64,000 nucleotides of DNA from Hormoscilla sp. GUM202. GTDB taxonomy: Bacteria; Cyanobacteriota; Cyanobacteriia; Cyanobacteriales; Desertifilaceae. The notes below the pieces were generated by a model that ran no database searches, had not been told where the DNA came from, and saw only the letters and a list, made by a program, of their open reading frames with translations. Positions 8,948 through 17,684 of this stretch are shown one piece after another (position 1 is the stretch's first letter; each line of letters starts with the position of its first letter). The translations under genes and the position numbers were made by a program. The stretch covers positions 1 to 64,000 of the forward strand of contig RFFC02000002.1 of assembly GCA_005518205.2 (NCBI GenBank). Direction: 5' to 3'.

Positions 8948-10066
8948 ATGACTGCTACCTACAATGAACCAGCGCTATCCTTCGACGAGTTGACATTACA
9001 TCTAATTGCCAGTGGCGTTATTAAACTCTACGAAAAAGTCAAAGATGGCGCTGCGCCAACCCTTCCTTATCCCAAAGAACTCCAGCGCGGTCTCGATCGA
9101 CTCGTGTTAAGCTGTTTGCGTCAAGCGGAAAATCCGCCACAGGGAGTTCCCGACTTACTTGCCTGGTGCCAAAAACCCCTGTCAAATTGGCCGATTAAAT
9201 TGTCAGAAGATGCTGACACGGCAAACAAACTGCTTGATGACCAGATTCCTACAGGCATTTGCGACGAATGGGCGATCGCGAGTGGAGATGTGGAAGCGGA
9301 AGCGATCCAGAAACAGTTGTTGCTAAATGTGATGCAGGTGTGCAAATCAGATGATGCCCCTGATGCTTATGTTGCTTTCCGACGGTTGCTGATTAGCCAA
9401 CCCGTACTAACAGAATTTGAACTGCTACAGCATTGTCTCAATGATTCGTTGCAAATACTGGAAGCACAGATTAAAACAGCCTACGAACTGGTGCCTGAAT
9501 CTTGTGCGGTTAATGGTCAGTTACACTGTTGCTCGAATTGCGGTAATATTATGCTCCGCACTGTCAAAGGAGATTTGATTTGTGCTGAAGATCGCTGTCG
9601 TACTCAAGGGTTTAAAGTTGGGCGTCAGGTTTCCCAAAAAGAGGGAGTGCTTTGGTTGAAGCGAGGACCACGGCGGTTTGTAGCGGCACCCGGTCGCGCC
9701 GAACTGCGATTGGCAGATAAACTGGAAGAGTTGGAACTGGAAGTGAAACTATGGCCCAATTTTGACAGCTACGATCTGCGGATTGTTTTCCCAGATGGAG
9801 ATGCCTGGGCGATCGATGTTAAAGATTGGAAGGATCCTTTTTTGTTGGCACGGAAAGTTAAGCAGCAAGAGCCGCCGATTCCCAGCGACCCACCTTGGAC
9901 GCAAGCTTACTTTGTCTTCCCAGACGATCGCAAGCAACAACGTTCCGATTATAAACGAGCATTTTGCAATCATACACGGCTTCCCAAGCAGATTAAGGCC
10001 AAGTTTGAGAAGGAGTTAATTAAAGATGTAAAACGCAAGCTAGAGGATCCATCCAGTAGAAGCTAG
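8948..10066 (+). CDS. pPIWI-RE-associated REase with zinc ribbon
   Basis: The 372-residue product has a long helical N-terminal region (about 1-185). A zinc ribbon follows (C195, C198, C212, C217 in CCSNCGN...ICAEDRC). The C-terminal restriction-endonuclease fold has a PD-(D/E)xK-like arrangement: D276 in SYDLRIVF and D290-V-K292 in WAIDVKDWKD. This matches the REase component of the three-gene pPIWI-RE islands described from comparative genomics (Burroughs, Iyer and Aravind 2013). The helicase and pPIWI-RE genes lie 1 kb downstream on the same strand. A GGGAGGTGG ribosome binding site precedes the ATG. The role as nuclease effector of a defence system is inferred from the family. Confidence 0.8.
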   Translation: MTATYNEPALSFDELTLHLIASGVIKLYEKVKDGAAPTLPYPKELQRGLDRLVLSCLRQAENPPQGVPDLLAWCQKPLSNWPIKLSEDADTANKLLDDQIPTGICDEWAIASGDVEAEAIQKQLLLNVMQVCKSDDAPDAYVAFRRLLISQPVLTEFELLQHCLNDSLQILEAQIKTAYELVPESCAVNGQLHCCSNCGNIMLRTVKGDLICAEDRCRTQGFKVGRQVSQKEGVLWLKRGPRRFVAAPGRAELRLADKLEELELEVKLWPNFDSYDLRIVFPDGDAWAIDVKDWKDPFLLARKVKQQEPPIPSDPPWTQAYFVFPDDRKQQRSDYKRAFCNHTRLPKQIKAKFEKELIKDVKRKLEDPSSRS

Positions 10067-10216
10067 AAAATTCCGGAATTGAGTAGCAAAAGTTTGTTTA
10101 CTGAAATAGTAGGCTTTCAAAGGTTACTACAGGCGATCGCGACCAATACCATGTGAGTGTCGTGCAGATTTTGGCGGTTCGTCAGAACAAAACTTTCATC
10201 CACTAAGGAGAAATTT

Positions 10217-10441
10217 ATGCTTGATATTGAACGCTTAACAAGTGACTTTATCACCCTTTCTGAAACCGATAGACAACGGGTTTTAGATTTTGTGGCTACT
10301 CTCAAGGAACGTTACGAACAAGCACCAAAACCGTTGGATTTAGAAAATTCAGCGTTTGTAGGAATGTGGCGCGATCGCCTAGAAATGCAAGATAGTATTG
10401 CTTGGGTTAGAACCATTCGACAACAACATTGGCGGAATTAA
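10217..10441 (+). CDS. VapB-like antitoxin inside the pPIWI-RE island
   Basis: The 74-residue product starts MLDIERLTSDFITLSETDRQ. It is mostly helical and is followed 1 bp later by a PIN toxin gene, so its place and size mark it as the antitoxin. AAGGAG lies 8 nt before the ATG at 10217. The LDIERLTSDFITLSETDR..VLDFVATL pattern recalls small antitoxins paired with VapC in cyanobacteria. The pair sits between the REase and helicase genes of the pPIWI-RE island, all in the same direction, so it looks inserted into or recruited to that operon. Confidence 0.7.
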   Translation: MLDIERLTSDFITLSETDRQRVLDFVATLKERYEQAPKPLDLENSAFVGMWRDRLEMQDSIAWVRTIRQQHWRN

Positions 10442-10442
10442 T

Positions 10443-10829
10443 ATGACTCAAATTCTCATCGATACGGATATTCTCATTGATATTAGTAACAATGATGAAA
10501 CAGCAAAATCACGCTTGCTGCAAGAAAGTAAAACATCCGTTTTAATGATTTCGACTATCACGGTAATGGAATTACTGGTTGGATGTCGGAATAAATCTGA
10601 ATTGAACTCAATGGAGCAATTTTTAGCTCAATTTCAGGTATTAAAATTGAATAGTTTAATTAGCGATCGCGCTACCATGTTACTCGAAGAATATGTCCTC
10701 AGTCATGGTTTGCTGATTGCTGATGCGTTGATTGCAGCGACCGCAATTGAACATCAAATTCCGTTACTGAGCAAAAATCAACGGGATTTTCGTTTTATAC
10801 AACAACTTGATTTGCTCTCATACCCTTAA
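10443..10829 (+). CDS. VapC-like PIN-domain ribonuclease toxin
   Basis: From the ATG at 10443 the product is 128 residues. It has the VapC signature: IDTDILIDI (first acidic residues), ISTITVMELLVGC (acidic residue in the E-L motif) and GLLIADALIAATAIEHQ (third acidic site), then the terminal IPLLSKNQRDFRFI. VapC toxins cleave tRNA or rRNA when freed from VapB. It starts 1 bp after the antitoxin stop. The location between two genes of a predicted defence island suggests that it stabilises the island or acts as a back-up abortive module; that part is inference. Confidence 0.87.
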   Translation: MTQILIDTDILIDISNNDETAKSRLLQESKTSVLMISTITVMELLVGCRNKSELNSMEQFLAQFQVLKLNSLISDRATMLLEEYVLSHGLLIADALIAATAIEHQIPLLSKNQRDFRFIQQLDLLSYP

Positions 10830-10897
10830 AAAAGCCGAAAGAAGAAAGCCAAAAACCTGTAGTTACTTAAAAAAATGTTACAGGATAGTGTTTTACC

Positions 10898-10947
10898 CTC
10901 GTTCCCTGGCTCCGCCTGGGAACGAGTTCTAGAGGCTCTGCCTCTAG
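10898..10947. repeat. GTTCCC-type palindrome (family A)
   Basis: A palindrome at 10898-10926 reads CTCGTTCCCTGG, CTCC, then GCCTGGGAACGAG. It is followed by a second short palindrome built on CTAGAGGC/GCCTCTAG. The same family occurs at about 6241, 24574, 24755, 35456, 48211, 49572, 53561 and 63606, some of them inside genes. Here it lies between vapC and the helicase gene. Confidence 0.85.
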
Positions 10948-11086
10948 TTGACAATGGTGCAAGATATGAGATAAATCAGAGTGATTGCTAGAAACCGGGT
11001 TGAGGCTGTAGCGATCGACAATATCTAAATGCTCCGATCGCAGAAAACCGGTTATCAGTACCGACGTTCTAGGGAGAAAGAAGTAA

Positions 11087-14000
11087 ATGCGCGATACAAG
11101 TAAATGGCGAGGGAGTCTGAAAGCAATACGCGATCGCCTGAACCAAAGAGCAACAGAGCTAAATTTTACCACATTTTGCGATATCGAATTGGGACTTTAT
11201 CTATTGTCTCAGTTGGCACCGGATGCTCCGGCTATTGCCCTATGGGTGTTGCTGACGGGCTATCCGTTTCCCGTGGCGTCAGCAGCAAACTGGAGTGAAC
11301 AACAACATCGGATGCTAGGTAATGCCCGCCATATTCTCACCCAATTTAGAAGCAAATACAGTTGGGAGCGATCGTTGCAGCGATATCGTCAAGTAGACGA
11401 AATTGTGCGCGGTTTTGATGTAGACGAGAACCTAGAACAGTTTTCCTTCCGGGAAGTCAGCATTTGTTCTAAACGCAATGAAATCTACACAAAGACTCTT
11501 GAAGAACCTCTACCCCATCGGAAAAACTCGGTTGAATGGGCTACTGCTGGGAATTACGAATGTAGCGATGGCAAGTATCGAGTCACTGTCGATCTGGCTG
11601 AGGAATTGGTATTTCCGCAACCGGACGGTCACGACTTGACGGGGAGAAATCAAAGACAGACAATTACTGTTACCTGGCAAGATTTGCTGGAGACTGCTCA
11701 ATGGATGGATACTCAGTCTGACGGAAAGTGGAAAGAACGTCTATCCAGGGTACGCCTAGACCTATTTGACTCCGATGACACCCTCACTCGTGCTGATAAG
11801 CTAACATTTAATGGCTTGATGCACCTGATCGGGATGGTGTCTTCGGGGAAATCAACTTTAATGGATATCTTGGCAGTTTGGGCTGCTAAACATGAACTCC
11901 ACATAACGATCGTCGTCGGAGACGTGATCTCGGCCCTAAACCGCGCTCGACTATTCGATCGCTTAGGTATTCCCGTTGCTCCCATGTTGGGTGCATCCAA
12001 CCGCGATCGCCATACTAACCGCTTGCACCGTGCCTGGAATGCCGAACATCCCTTAGAAAAATTCAATCAGGAACACGTCGGTTTCCGGTGGCTGAGTACC
12101 GCTTGTCCTTTAAGCGAACTGCGTCGGGATGTGGCAAAACCTTTCTTAACGGGCAAACAGCCTTGTCTGGCACTCTCTGGCATCAGCGAATCAGATGATG
12201 AAGAGCAAGAACAACCAGATACAAACAAAACCTATGCCTGTCCTCTCTATAGTGCTTGCCCGTTTCATCAGGTACAGCGGGACTTGGTGGATGCCAAAAT
12301 TTGGATTGCTACCCCAGCTAGCTTAATTTACAGTCGGGTCGCGTCACAAATAAACCAGGAAAGCATTCGTTTTTCCGAGTTAGTATATCGTCGCAGCGAC
12401 TTGGTAATTGTCGATGAAGCGGACCAAGTGCAAGTACAACTCGACAGTTTGTTCAGTCCCGGAGAAAAGTTATTCGGTCAGAAAGGGGATGGGTGGTTCA
12501 GTCAAGTTCAGCAACCCGTGGTGCAGCAGCTAAATCAAGGGGGACGGGGACAATTGATCGATCCGGATGTCGATCGCTGGTGCAAAGCCCATGACATGGT
12601 GCAGACGGCAACGAGTCGCATCTATGCCCTCATCCTGAGTCAACCACAACCAGCACTCAGCGAGTGGATAGATCGGGGAGAATACTTTACAAACTGGCTA
12701 ATTCTAGACAAGTTGACGATCGCTCTTTCTGGCGCTCCCGAGAAGACACGGAACGAGCATCAAGGCTATCGCAGACTGATGGAAGTATTTAATAATTACA
12801 TCGAAGATCCCCTCGGCGATCGCAGCAACAACCCTCTGTGCGAACTGACTCGACTGGCGATCGCGGTTATAGATGACGATCTGCTGCGCCTGCGCCTGGG
12901 TGAATGGATCGATGGGAATAAAGAGCCTGATGTCACCTTGACAGAGGAAGGACGAGAACATGCTATAGTACAAATGGAGTTTGCAATCTTAGTGGCAGTG
13001 CTGCAAAACCGACTCAACCGGATGTTGCGGGACTGGAAACACGTGGAAGTGCCTCTGAAGTTACAAGAGCAAAGTTCGATGTTGTTCTACAGTCCGCCCA
13101 GAGACTATGAAGGAGTGATTCCCGTGGCACCGATGGGTAACGTGCTAGCTTTCCAATATCTCAGTTCCAGCGACAGCGGACCGGGAGATTTGCGGTTTTT
13201 CAAGTGCATGGGCGTGGGACGCTGGTTCTTACTGCACCTGCACGAACTATTTGCCAGTGATGGCATTGCCGGACCATCAGTTTTGTTGCTTTCAGGAACA
13301 AGCTGGGCCGGAAAAGCACCGGGATATCACGTACAGGTGCCGGTGGCGGGAGTGCTGCGATCGCCCGAGGAAGAATTACAGGCAATTCAAGAGAGCTACT
13401 TTGAATTCAGTCCATTTTACGATCGAGAGAACAACCCAATTACTGTTTCTGGCAGCCACGATCGAGAAGGGGCACTCAAAGAACTGCTCAATCAATTGGC
13501 AAAACCAGGCGGTTTAGGCGGTCCGAGTAGACTAGAGCAAAAACGAGATGAACTAGAAGTTGGGCGTCAGCGCATCCTACTGCTTGTCGGTAGTTACGAT
13601 CAGGCGAAACTGGCCCAAACACATCTGGAAAACATTCAAGCTGAGTGGCGCGGGCGAGTTCTGCGTCTGGTTCGCGATGATGATGAGTTTGGTACGCAAT
13701 GGAGTAACAATAACCAAGGAATACAGCGGGGACTCGTACATCAGTTTGCCAAGACGGATGCTTGGATTTTGATTGCACCCTTGATGGCGATCGAGCGCGG
13801 GCATAATATTCTCAATGATAAGGATAAAGCTGCCATTGGGGCGGCTTATTTTCTCGTGCGCCCCCATCCCCGTCCCGATGATATCAGCTATGCCCTTCAT
13901 TCTATCAATCGTTGGGCGATCGAACATTACGCCGACATCCCATGGCTGACCGCTCAATGTTCCGATGGGCAGGATGGTTTGCTTACACTAGATCGAGTGG

Positions 14001-14395
14001 GGGAGAAATTCCGTGAAAAGGCTTACTATCGCTGGCGCCATCTCATGAGATTACCAATGATTTACAGCAGTCTGCCCGAAAAGGAGCGAGAAGCTGTAAC
14101 ATGGAATCAGTTGGTTTCCATCTGGCAGGCGATCGGGCGTCTGATACGGGGTGGCTGTCAAGCGGAAGTCTTTTTCTGCGATGCTGCTTTTGCTCGGCGC
14201 ACTGCATTCAATGATAATATAGGCGACGAACCAATAACCAGTCTGTTAGTCAGCATCAAAGAAGTGTTGCGTCCTTATTGTGCCACCGACTCTGAGAGGG
14301 AAATCGTGCCCCGAGAACGGGAACTGGTGCGGGCACTCTATGAACCATTTTATAAAGCTATTGAAAAGATAGGAGGCATAAATGCCGAGCTATGA
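11087..14395 (+). CDS. DinG/XPD-like helicase of the pPIWI-RE island
   Basis: The 1102-residue superfamily-2 helicase has a Walker A GMVSSGKST (about 249-257), a DEAD box VIVDEADQ (443-446), and motif VI QAIGRLIRG (about 1014-1022). Four cysteines between Walker A and the DEAD box (C340, C360, C385, C391) fit the 4Fe-4S cluster of DinG/XPD enzymes. The first 230 residues are an extra domain, consistent with the N-terminal module of pPIWI-RE-linked helicases. It probably unwinds DNA or RNA-DNA hybrids for the REase and pPIWI-RE proteins. It overlaps the pPIWI-RE gene by 14 bp. Start ATG 11087 is preceded by AGGGAGAAAGAAG. Confidence 0.88.
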   Translation: MRDTSKWRGSLKAIRDRLNQRATELNFTTFCDIELGLYLLSQLAPDAPAIALWVLLTGYPFPVASAANWSEQQHRMLGNARHILTQFRSKYSWERSLQRYRQVDEIVRGFDVDENLEQFSFREVSICSKRNEIYTKTLEEPLPHRKNSVEWATAGNYECSDGKYRVTVDLAEELVFPQPDGHDLTGRNQRQTITVTWQDLLETAQWMDTQSDGKWKERLSRVRLDLFDSDDTLTRADKLTFNGLMHLIGMVSSGKSTLMDILAVWAAKHELHITIVVGDVISALNRARLFDRLGIPVAPMLGASNRDRHTNRLHRAWNAEHPLEKFNQEHVGFRWLSTACPLSELRRDVAKPFLTGKQPCLALSGISESDDEEQEQPDTNKTYACPLYSACPFHQVQRDLVDAKIWIATPASLIYSRVASQINQESIRFSELVYRRSDLVIVDEADQVQVQLDSLFSPGEKLFGQKGDGWFSQVQQPVVQQLNQGGRGQLIDPDVDRWCKAHDMVQTATSRIYALILSQPQPALSEWIDRGEYFTNWLILDKLTIALSGAPEKTRNEHQGYRRLMEVFNNYIEDPLGDRSNNPLCELTRLAIAVIDDDLLRLRLGEWIDGNKEPDVTLTEEGREHAIVQMEFAILVAVLQNRLNRMLRDWKHVEVPLKLQEQSSMLFYSPPRDYEGVIPVAPMGNVLAFQYLSSSDSGPGDLRFFKCMGVGRWFLLHLHELFASDGIAGPSVLLLSGTSWAGKAPGYHVQVPVAGVLRSPEEELQAIQESYFEFSPFYDRENNPITVSGSHDREGALKELLNQLAKPGGLGGPSRLEQKRDELEVGRQRILLLVGSYDQAKLAQTHLENIQAEWRGRVLRLVRDDDEFGTQWSNNNQGIQRGLVHQFAKTDAWILIAPLMAIERGHNILNDKDKAAIGAAYFLVRPHPRPDDISYALHSINRWAIEHYADIPWLTAQCSDGQDGLLTLDRVGEKFREKAYYRWRHLMRLPMIYSSLPEKEREAVTWNQLVSIWQAIGRLIRGGCQAEVFFCDAAFARRTAFNDNIGDEPITSLLVSIKEVLRPYCATDSEREIVPRERELVRALYEPFYKAIEKIGGINAEL

Positions 14396-17033
14396 CCAAT
14401 TACGGACTCTTTCCTTTCGTCTGCCAGAGGGCAAACCCCTGAAACCGCAGACTTTTCAGATTCTCAAGTTTCCTGAAAAATGGAAATCAGAGCTAAGGAA
14501 TTTACAGGCAGAGATTACGCGCCGTCCCGTAGATAAAACTAACGTGCCGATAAGTTCGCTGAACAAAGCCCTCCGGGCACTGGTGCCAGACCTGATCTAC
14601 ATTACTCCTAATGCGGCTAAAAGTAAGGTGCAACCTTGGCTGTACAGTGCAATGCCTATCGATATACCGGCGCTGTATTTAATTTTTAATGCTTGGGTAA
14701 AAACGCAATTTGATGGTAAGGCTTCCAAGAAGCAAATTGCTGCTTTGCTGAAAAAGCTGCCAAAAGAGGATTTGCAGTGGGAAGCAACGACAGTGAATGT
14801 AGGGACCTGGACGACAGCAGCTAACGGCACGGCAGAACTGGGAGGCAATAATAGCTTTATCTTGCTGCCCCACGTTTTAGCAGCCAAGTTGAGTCAAGAC
14901 AACATATCGCTTGAATTTGGTTCGGATCTTCTCCGCTTTCGACGCGCACCCCTGTCTATTGGCAGCAAGGGGGCTGAACTGGTTTCTTGGCCGCCACTCG
15001 ATTATCCTGACAAGCGTGGCAGTTGGTACTGGTCTGTTGTGATTACCTTTACTCTTCAGACAGTGCCTTTCCAAAGTTTCCCGGTACTCCACTGCGACCT
15101 GAGTCTGCGGCGCTGGGTTAGTCGGCCAAACAGTAGTATTCCTGGTGGCGAAGAAACCAGCGTTTATCTACTCACTAAAGTTCCTTGGCTTAAGGGACTG
15201 CACAATTCCAACAGTTTTCAGGTAGCGCCGATCGGATGGACGCGCTTGTCAGGATCAGAACAGCAACAAGATAAGTCGCAGTACCGCCTCAATTGGGGCA
15301 GCAATTTAGTACCCTTATTAGACAGGTTGAACCTTCAACAGCCCTTTCCTACTCCCGAGGCGATCGTGGCAGATCCGACCTCAGCACTAAACCTGAATGC
15401 TAGTCCTAATGAAGCGGTGGTTTTCCGAAACGGGATCAAACCCGAACATCGGGTTGATGCCGGTTTTTCACCAGCAGACCGTCGCCTGCTTGCCGAACAG
15501 ATTGCGGAATTGATAGCACCAGAGTGGGAATTCGTAGAAGCCCCTCAGAGGGTTAAGTTTCATGTTGATTCTATCCCGAAACTAGAGTTGCCGGGACTTC
15601 CAAAAGATGGTGAAGAACTAGAAGAAGCTAAGATGGAGACGCTGAAAGAAACTCAATCTGACATCAGGGGTGCTATAAGTGAAGCAGTCAGCGATCGCCG
15701 CCTAACAATAGAAATCTGGTATCAACGGGAGACAACACGCGATACTTTGATAAAATCTGTCAGTCATTGTCTGGGAATTCCAGCATCCGCCTCATTTCCC
15801 TACAAATTTCCCGACCTGGAATTTACCCTGAATATACAGGCGCAGCCATTGGGTGCCCTTGGTGATGAGTTGCAACTTAACTCCGATCTCAAGAATAAAA
15901 AGGACATCCGCCGACAAGCAATTATTCAGCGCGGTAAAGAAATAGCAGAAAAAGTTCCCAATGCATCATCGGTAACTGTAGCCTTGATCGAAATCGCAGG
16001 CAAGGAGAATTTTAAGAGCGATCGCGATCCCTACAACGCCCTCAGGCGGGGATTTGCCATCGCTGGACGCAATACGCAATTTATCAGCACTGATAATCCC
16101 AATTTGTCCCATAGTTCCATCACTGGATTCCTCGATCTTCTGCGTCAACTGGGAGTACAGGTAGGGCCTCCAAAGATAGTTCTTAAAAAAGATAGAAAGA
16201 AAAATACGCTTGCGCTCAAATTGCCAGAAGGGCTCAACTATGTTGGTTTGTGGTTGATTAAACAGAATGCGCCAACCAGTGCTGATGGTACTACTCAGCG
16301 AGTGCCAGTGATGGTTTACATGGCATCGAACACCACGGAAATAAAGGCGATCGCGCCTGGTTTTGATAATTGGCTACCTTATCGAGAGGCACTGCTAAAA
16401 ATTGCCCGAGAAGGAGTCGATGGTAAAGGACAAGCGATGTCCTTCATCGAGCAGAAACTAAAGGGTGATGTTTTGCCACTGGGAGACACGCTCTTGCTCT
16501 GCCATGCTCAGAACCTGCGAAGCACTTGGTCCTGGTTGAACAATGGACAGATCGCAACCGAAACTGTGGCTTTTGGCAACAATGGAAGTTCACTCGAAAT
16601 TAATCGCCTGAAAGGACTTCGGATCTTGCGCCTTCGCGATAGTCAGAGTCACGAAACCCCAGAGTGGTATGCTCAAAACCCGGATCAGGAGAAACAGGGG
16701 TTTGCCGAGGGCGTTTTTCAAATGGGCGATCGAGTGTTTGCTAGCACCGGCAAAAAGCCCGTGCAGTTTAGTAATCTCAGCGTTAATCAATCGAAAGCAG
16801 GAGATAAAAAATCACCTAATACATATTACCCGAATCCTGGTTTAGTTGAAATAACTGTTGCCTGTCTTCAAACTGGAGATGAGGTATTTCCCTGGGCAGC
16901 GCTGACACATGAACTGCGACATATTGCACTCCAATATAACGAATACCTCAAACTTCCCTTACCTCTTCACTTGGCAAAGCAAATTGAGGAGTATGTCTTG
17001 TTAATGGAGAATGAGGAGATAGAGGATGAGTAA
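14382..17033 (+). CDS. pPIWI-RE protein (predicted Argonaute-like effector)
   Basis: The 883-residue product matches the pPIWI-RE family: an N-terminal module specific to the family, a MID-like region and a C-terminal PIWI/RNase H fold. Visible hallmarks are DPYNALRRGFAIAGRNTQFI (about 550-570), NYVGLWLIKQN, the late HELRHIALQYNEY (R846) and HLAKQIEEYVL (E869/E870). R and E are the residues that give the family its name. The usual catalytic aspartates of Argonaute are not evident, so cleavage may rest with the partner REase. Family predictions place these proteins in guide-dependent defence against invading DNA. The gene starts inside the end of the helicase gene, so the two are translated together. 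Confidence 0.88.
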   Translation: MPSYDQLRTLSFRLPEGKPLKPQTFQILKFPEKWKSELRNLQAEITRRPVDKTNVPISSLNKALRALVPDLIYITPNAAKSKVQPWLYSAMPIDIPALYLIFNAWVKTQFDGKASKKQIAALLKKLPKEDLQWEATTVNVGTWTTAANGTAELGGNNSFILLPHVLAAKLSQDNISLEFGSDLLRFRRAPLSIGSKGAELVSWPPLDYPDKRGSWYWSVVITFTLQTVPFQSFPVLHCDLSLRRWVSRPNSSIPGGEETSVYLLTKVPWLKGLHNSNSFQVAPIGWTRLSGSEQQQDKSQYRLNWGSNLVPLLDRLNLQQPFPTPEAIVADPTSALNLNASPNEAVVFRNGIKPEHRVDAGFSPADRRLLAEQIAELIAPEWEFVEAPQRVKFHVDSIPKLELPGLPKDGEELEEAKMETLKETQSDIRGAISEAVSDRRLTIEIWYQRETTRDTLIKSVSHCLGIPASASFPYKFPDLEFTLNIQAQPLGALGDELQLNSDLKNKKDIRRQAIIQRGKEIAEKVPNASSVTVALIEIAGKENFKSDRDPYNALRRGFAIAGRNTQFISTDNPNLSHSSITGFLDLLRQLGVQVGPPKIVLKKDRKKNTLALKLPEGLNYVGLWLIKQNAPTSADGTTQRVPVMVYMASNTTEIKAIAPGFDNWLPYREALLKIAREGVDGKGQAMSFIEQKLKGDVLPLGDTLLLCHAQNLRSTWSWLNNGQIATETVAFGNNGSSLEINRLKGLRILRLRDSQSHETPEWYAQNPDQEKQGFAEGVFQMGDRVFASTGKKPVQFSNLSVNQSKAGDKKSPNTYYPNPGLVEITVACLQTGDEVFPWAALTHELRHIALQYNEYLKLPLPLHLAKQIEEYVLLMENEEIEDE

Positions 17034-17100
17034 TTGATTCTACAACCGGAACAAGACTATGCGAACTCCCTCCCAGGGAACGGGCCGCAAAACCACACCC

Positions 17101-17160
17101 GTTTTAAACCCCAACGTCGAGGTTTAAAACCCCAACAGAGAGGTTTTAAACCCCAACAGT
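17101..17160. repeat. Three degenerate 21-22-bp repeats (TTTTAAACCCCAAC)
   Basis: Three copies of TTTTAAACCCCAAC (one as TTTAAAACCCCAAC) are spaced by GTCGAGG/AGAGAGG-type linkers. The array is short and has no distinct spacers, so it is not a CRISPR. It lies in the 650-bp non-coding stretch after the pPIWI-RE gene, which also holds a WD40 fragment at 17252. Confidence 0.7.
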
Positions 17161-17251
17161 GGGGCCCCGGTGCCGGTTGAGGTAAAAGTACCCTCCCCAG
17201 GACCGGTGCGGTCGTGACCTGAGGGTGACAGCTACTCTTTCCCCCGATCAA

Positions 17252-17389
17252 ATGTCGAGATCGCTCCAGCCTCAAACCCTCACGATCGCCTTCAGCCCAG
17301 ATGGCAAGACTTTAGCCAGTGGCAGTTTGGACAATACTATCAAGATTTGGCAGGCTGGGTCTGCCTCCAGTCAATGTCCTTTTTGCTAG
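17252..17389 (+). pseudogene. Orphan WD40 repeat fragment
   Basis: A 45-codon frame contains one complete WD40 blade, LTIAFSPDGKTLASGS followed by LDNTIKIWQAG, and then stops at TAG (17387). WD40 proteins carry many such blades, so this is a leftover 3' end of a larger gene, probably separated by recombination. The sequence from 17390 to 17684 shows no gene. Confidence 0.75.
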
Positions 17390-17684
17390 TTTCTAACCTA
17401 AGTTGCGACCTATTTAAAAAAATCTGAATTACCCACTTAGACTTTACAGATATTTTGAGGGTTTTAGTAGCCCTCGATACAAAATTATATTTTTATTGTG
17501 CTATGCAGCGGGTTGGCTATTTAGAGGTTATAATGTACTAAAATAACAGTTAATTATCGGACCGGGTTCGCCTCGCTTATTCACCCTGCGCAACATAATA
17601 AGCAATTTGACTGGCATGTTCTCCCCCAGCAGAGCCTTAAATGTGCCTTCCCAGGCTGCGCCCGGGAAGGAGAGGAATAAGGTT

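Noticed and set aside
17101-17160. Short repeat array as a CRISPR candidate
   Set aside because: Only three degenerate repeats with spacers of about 7 bp; no leader and no cas genes nearby.
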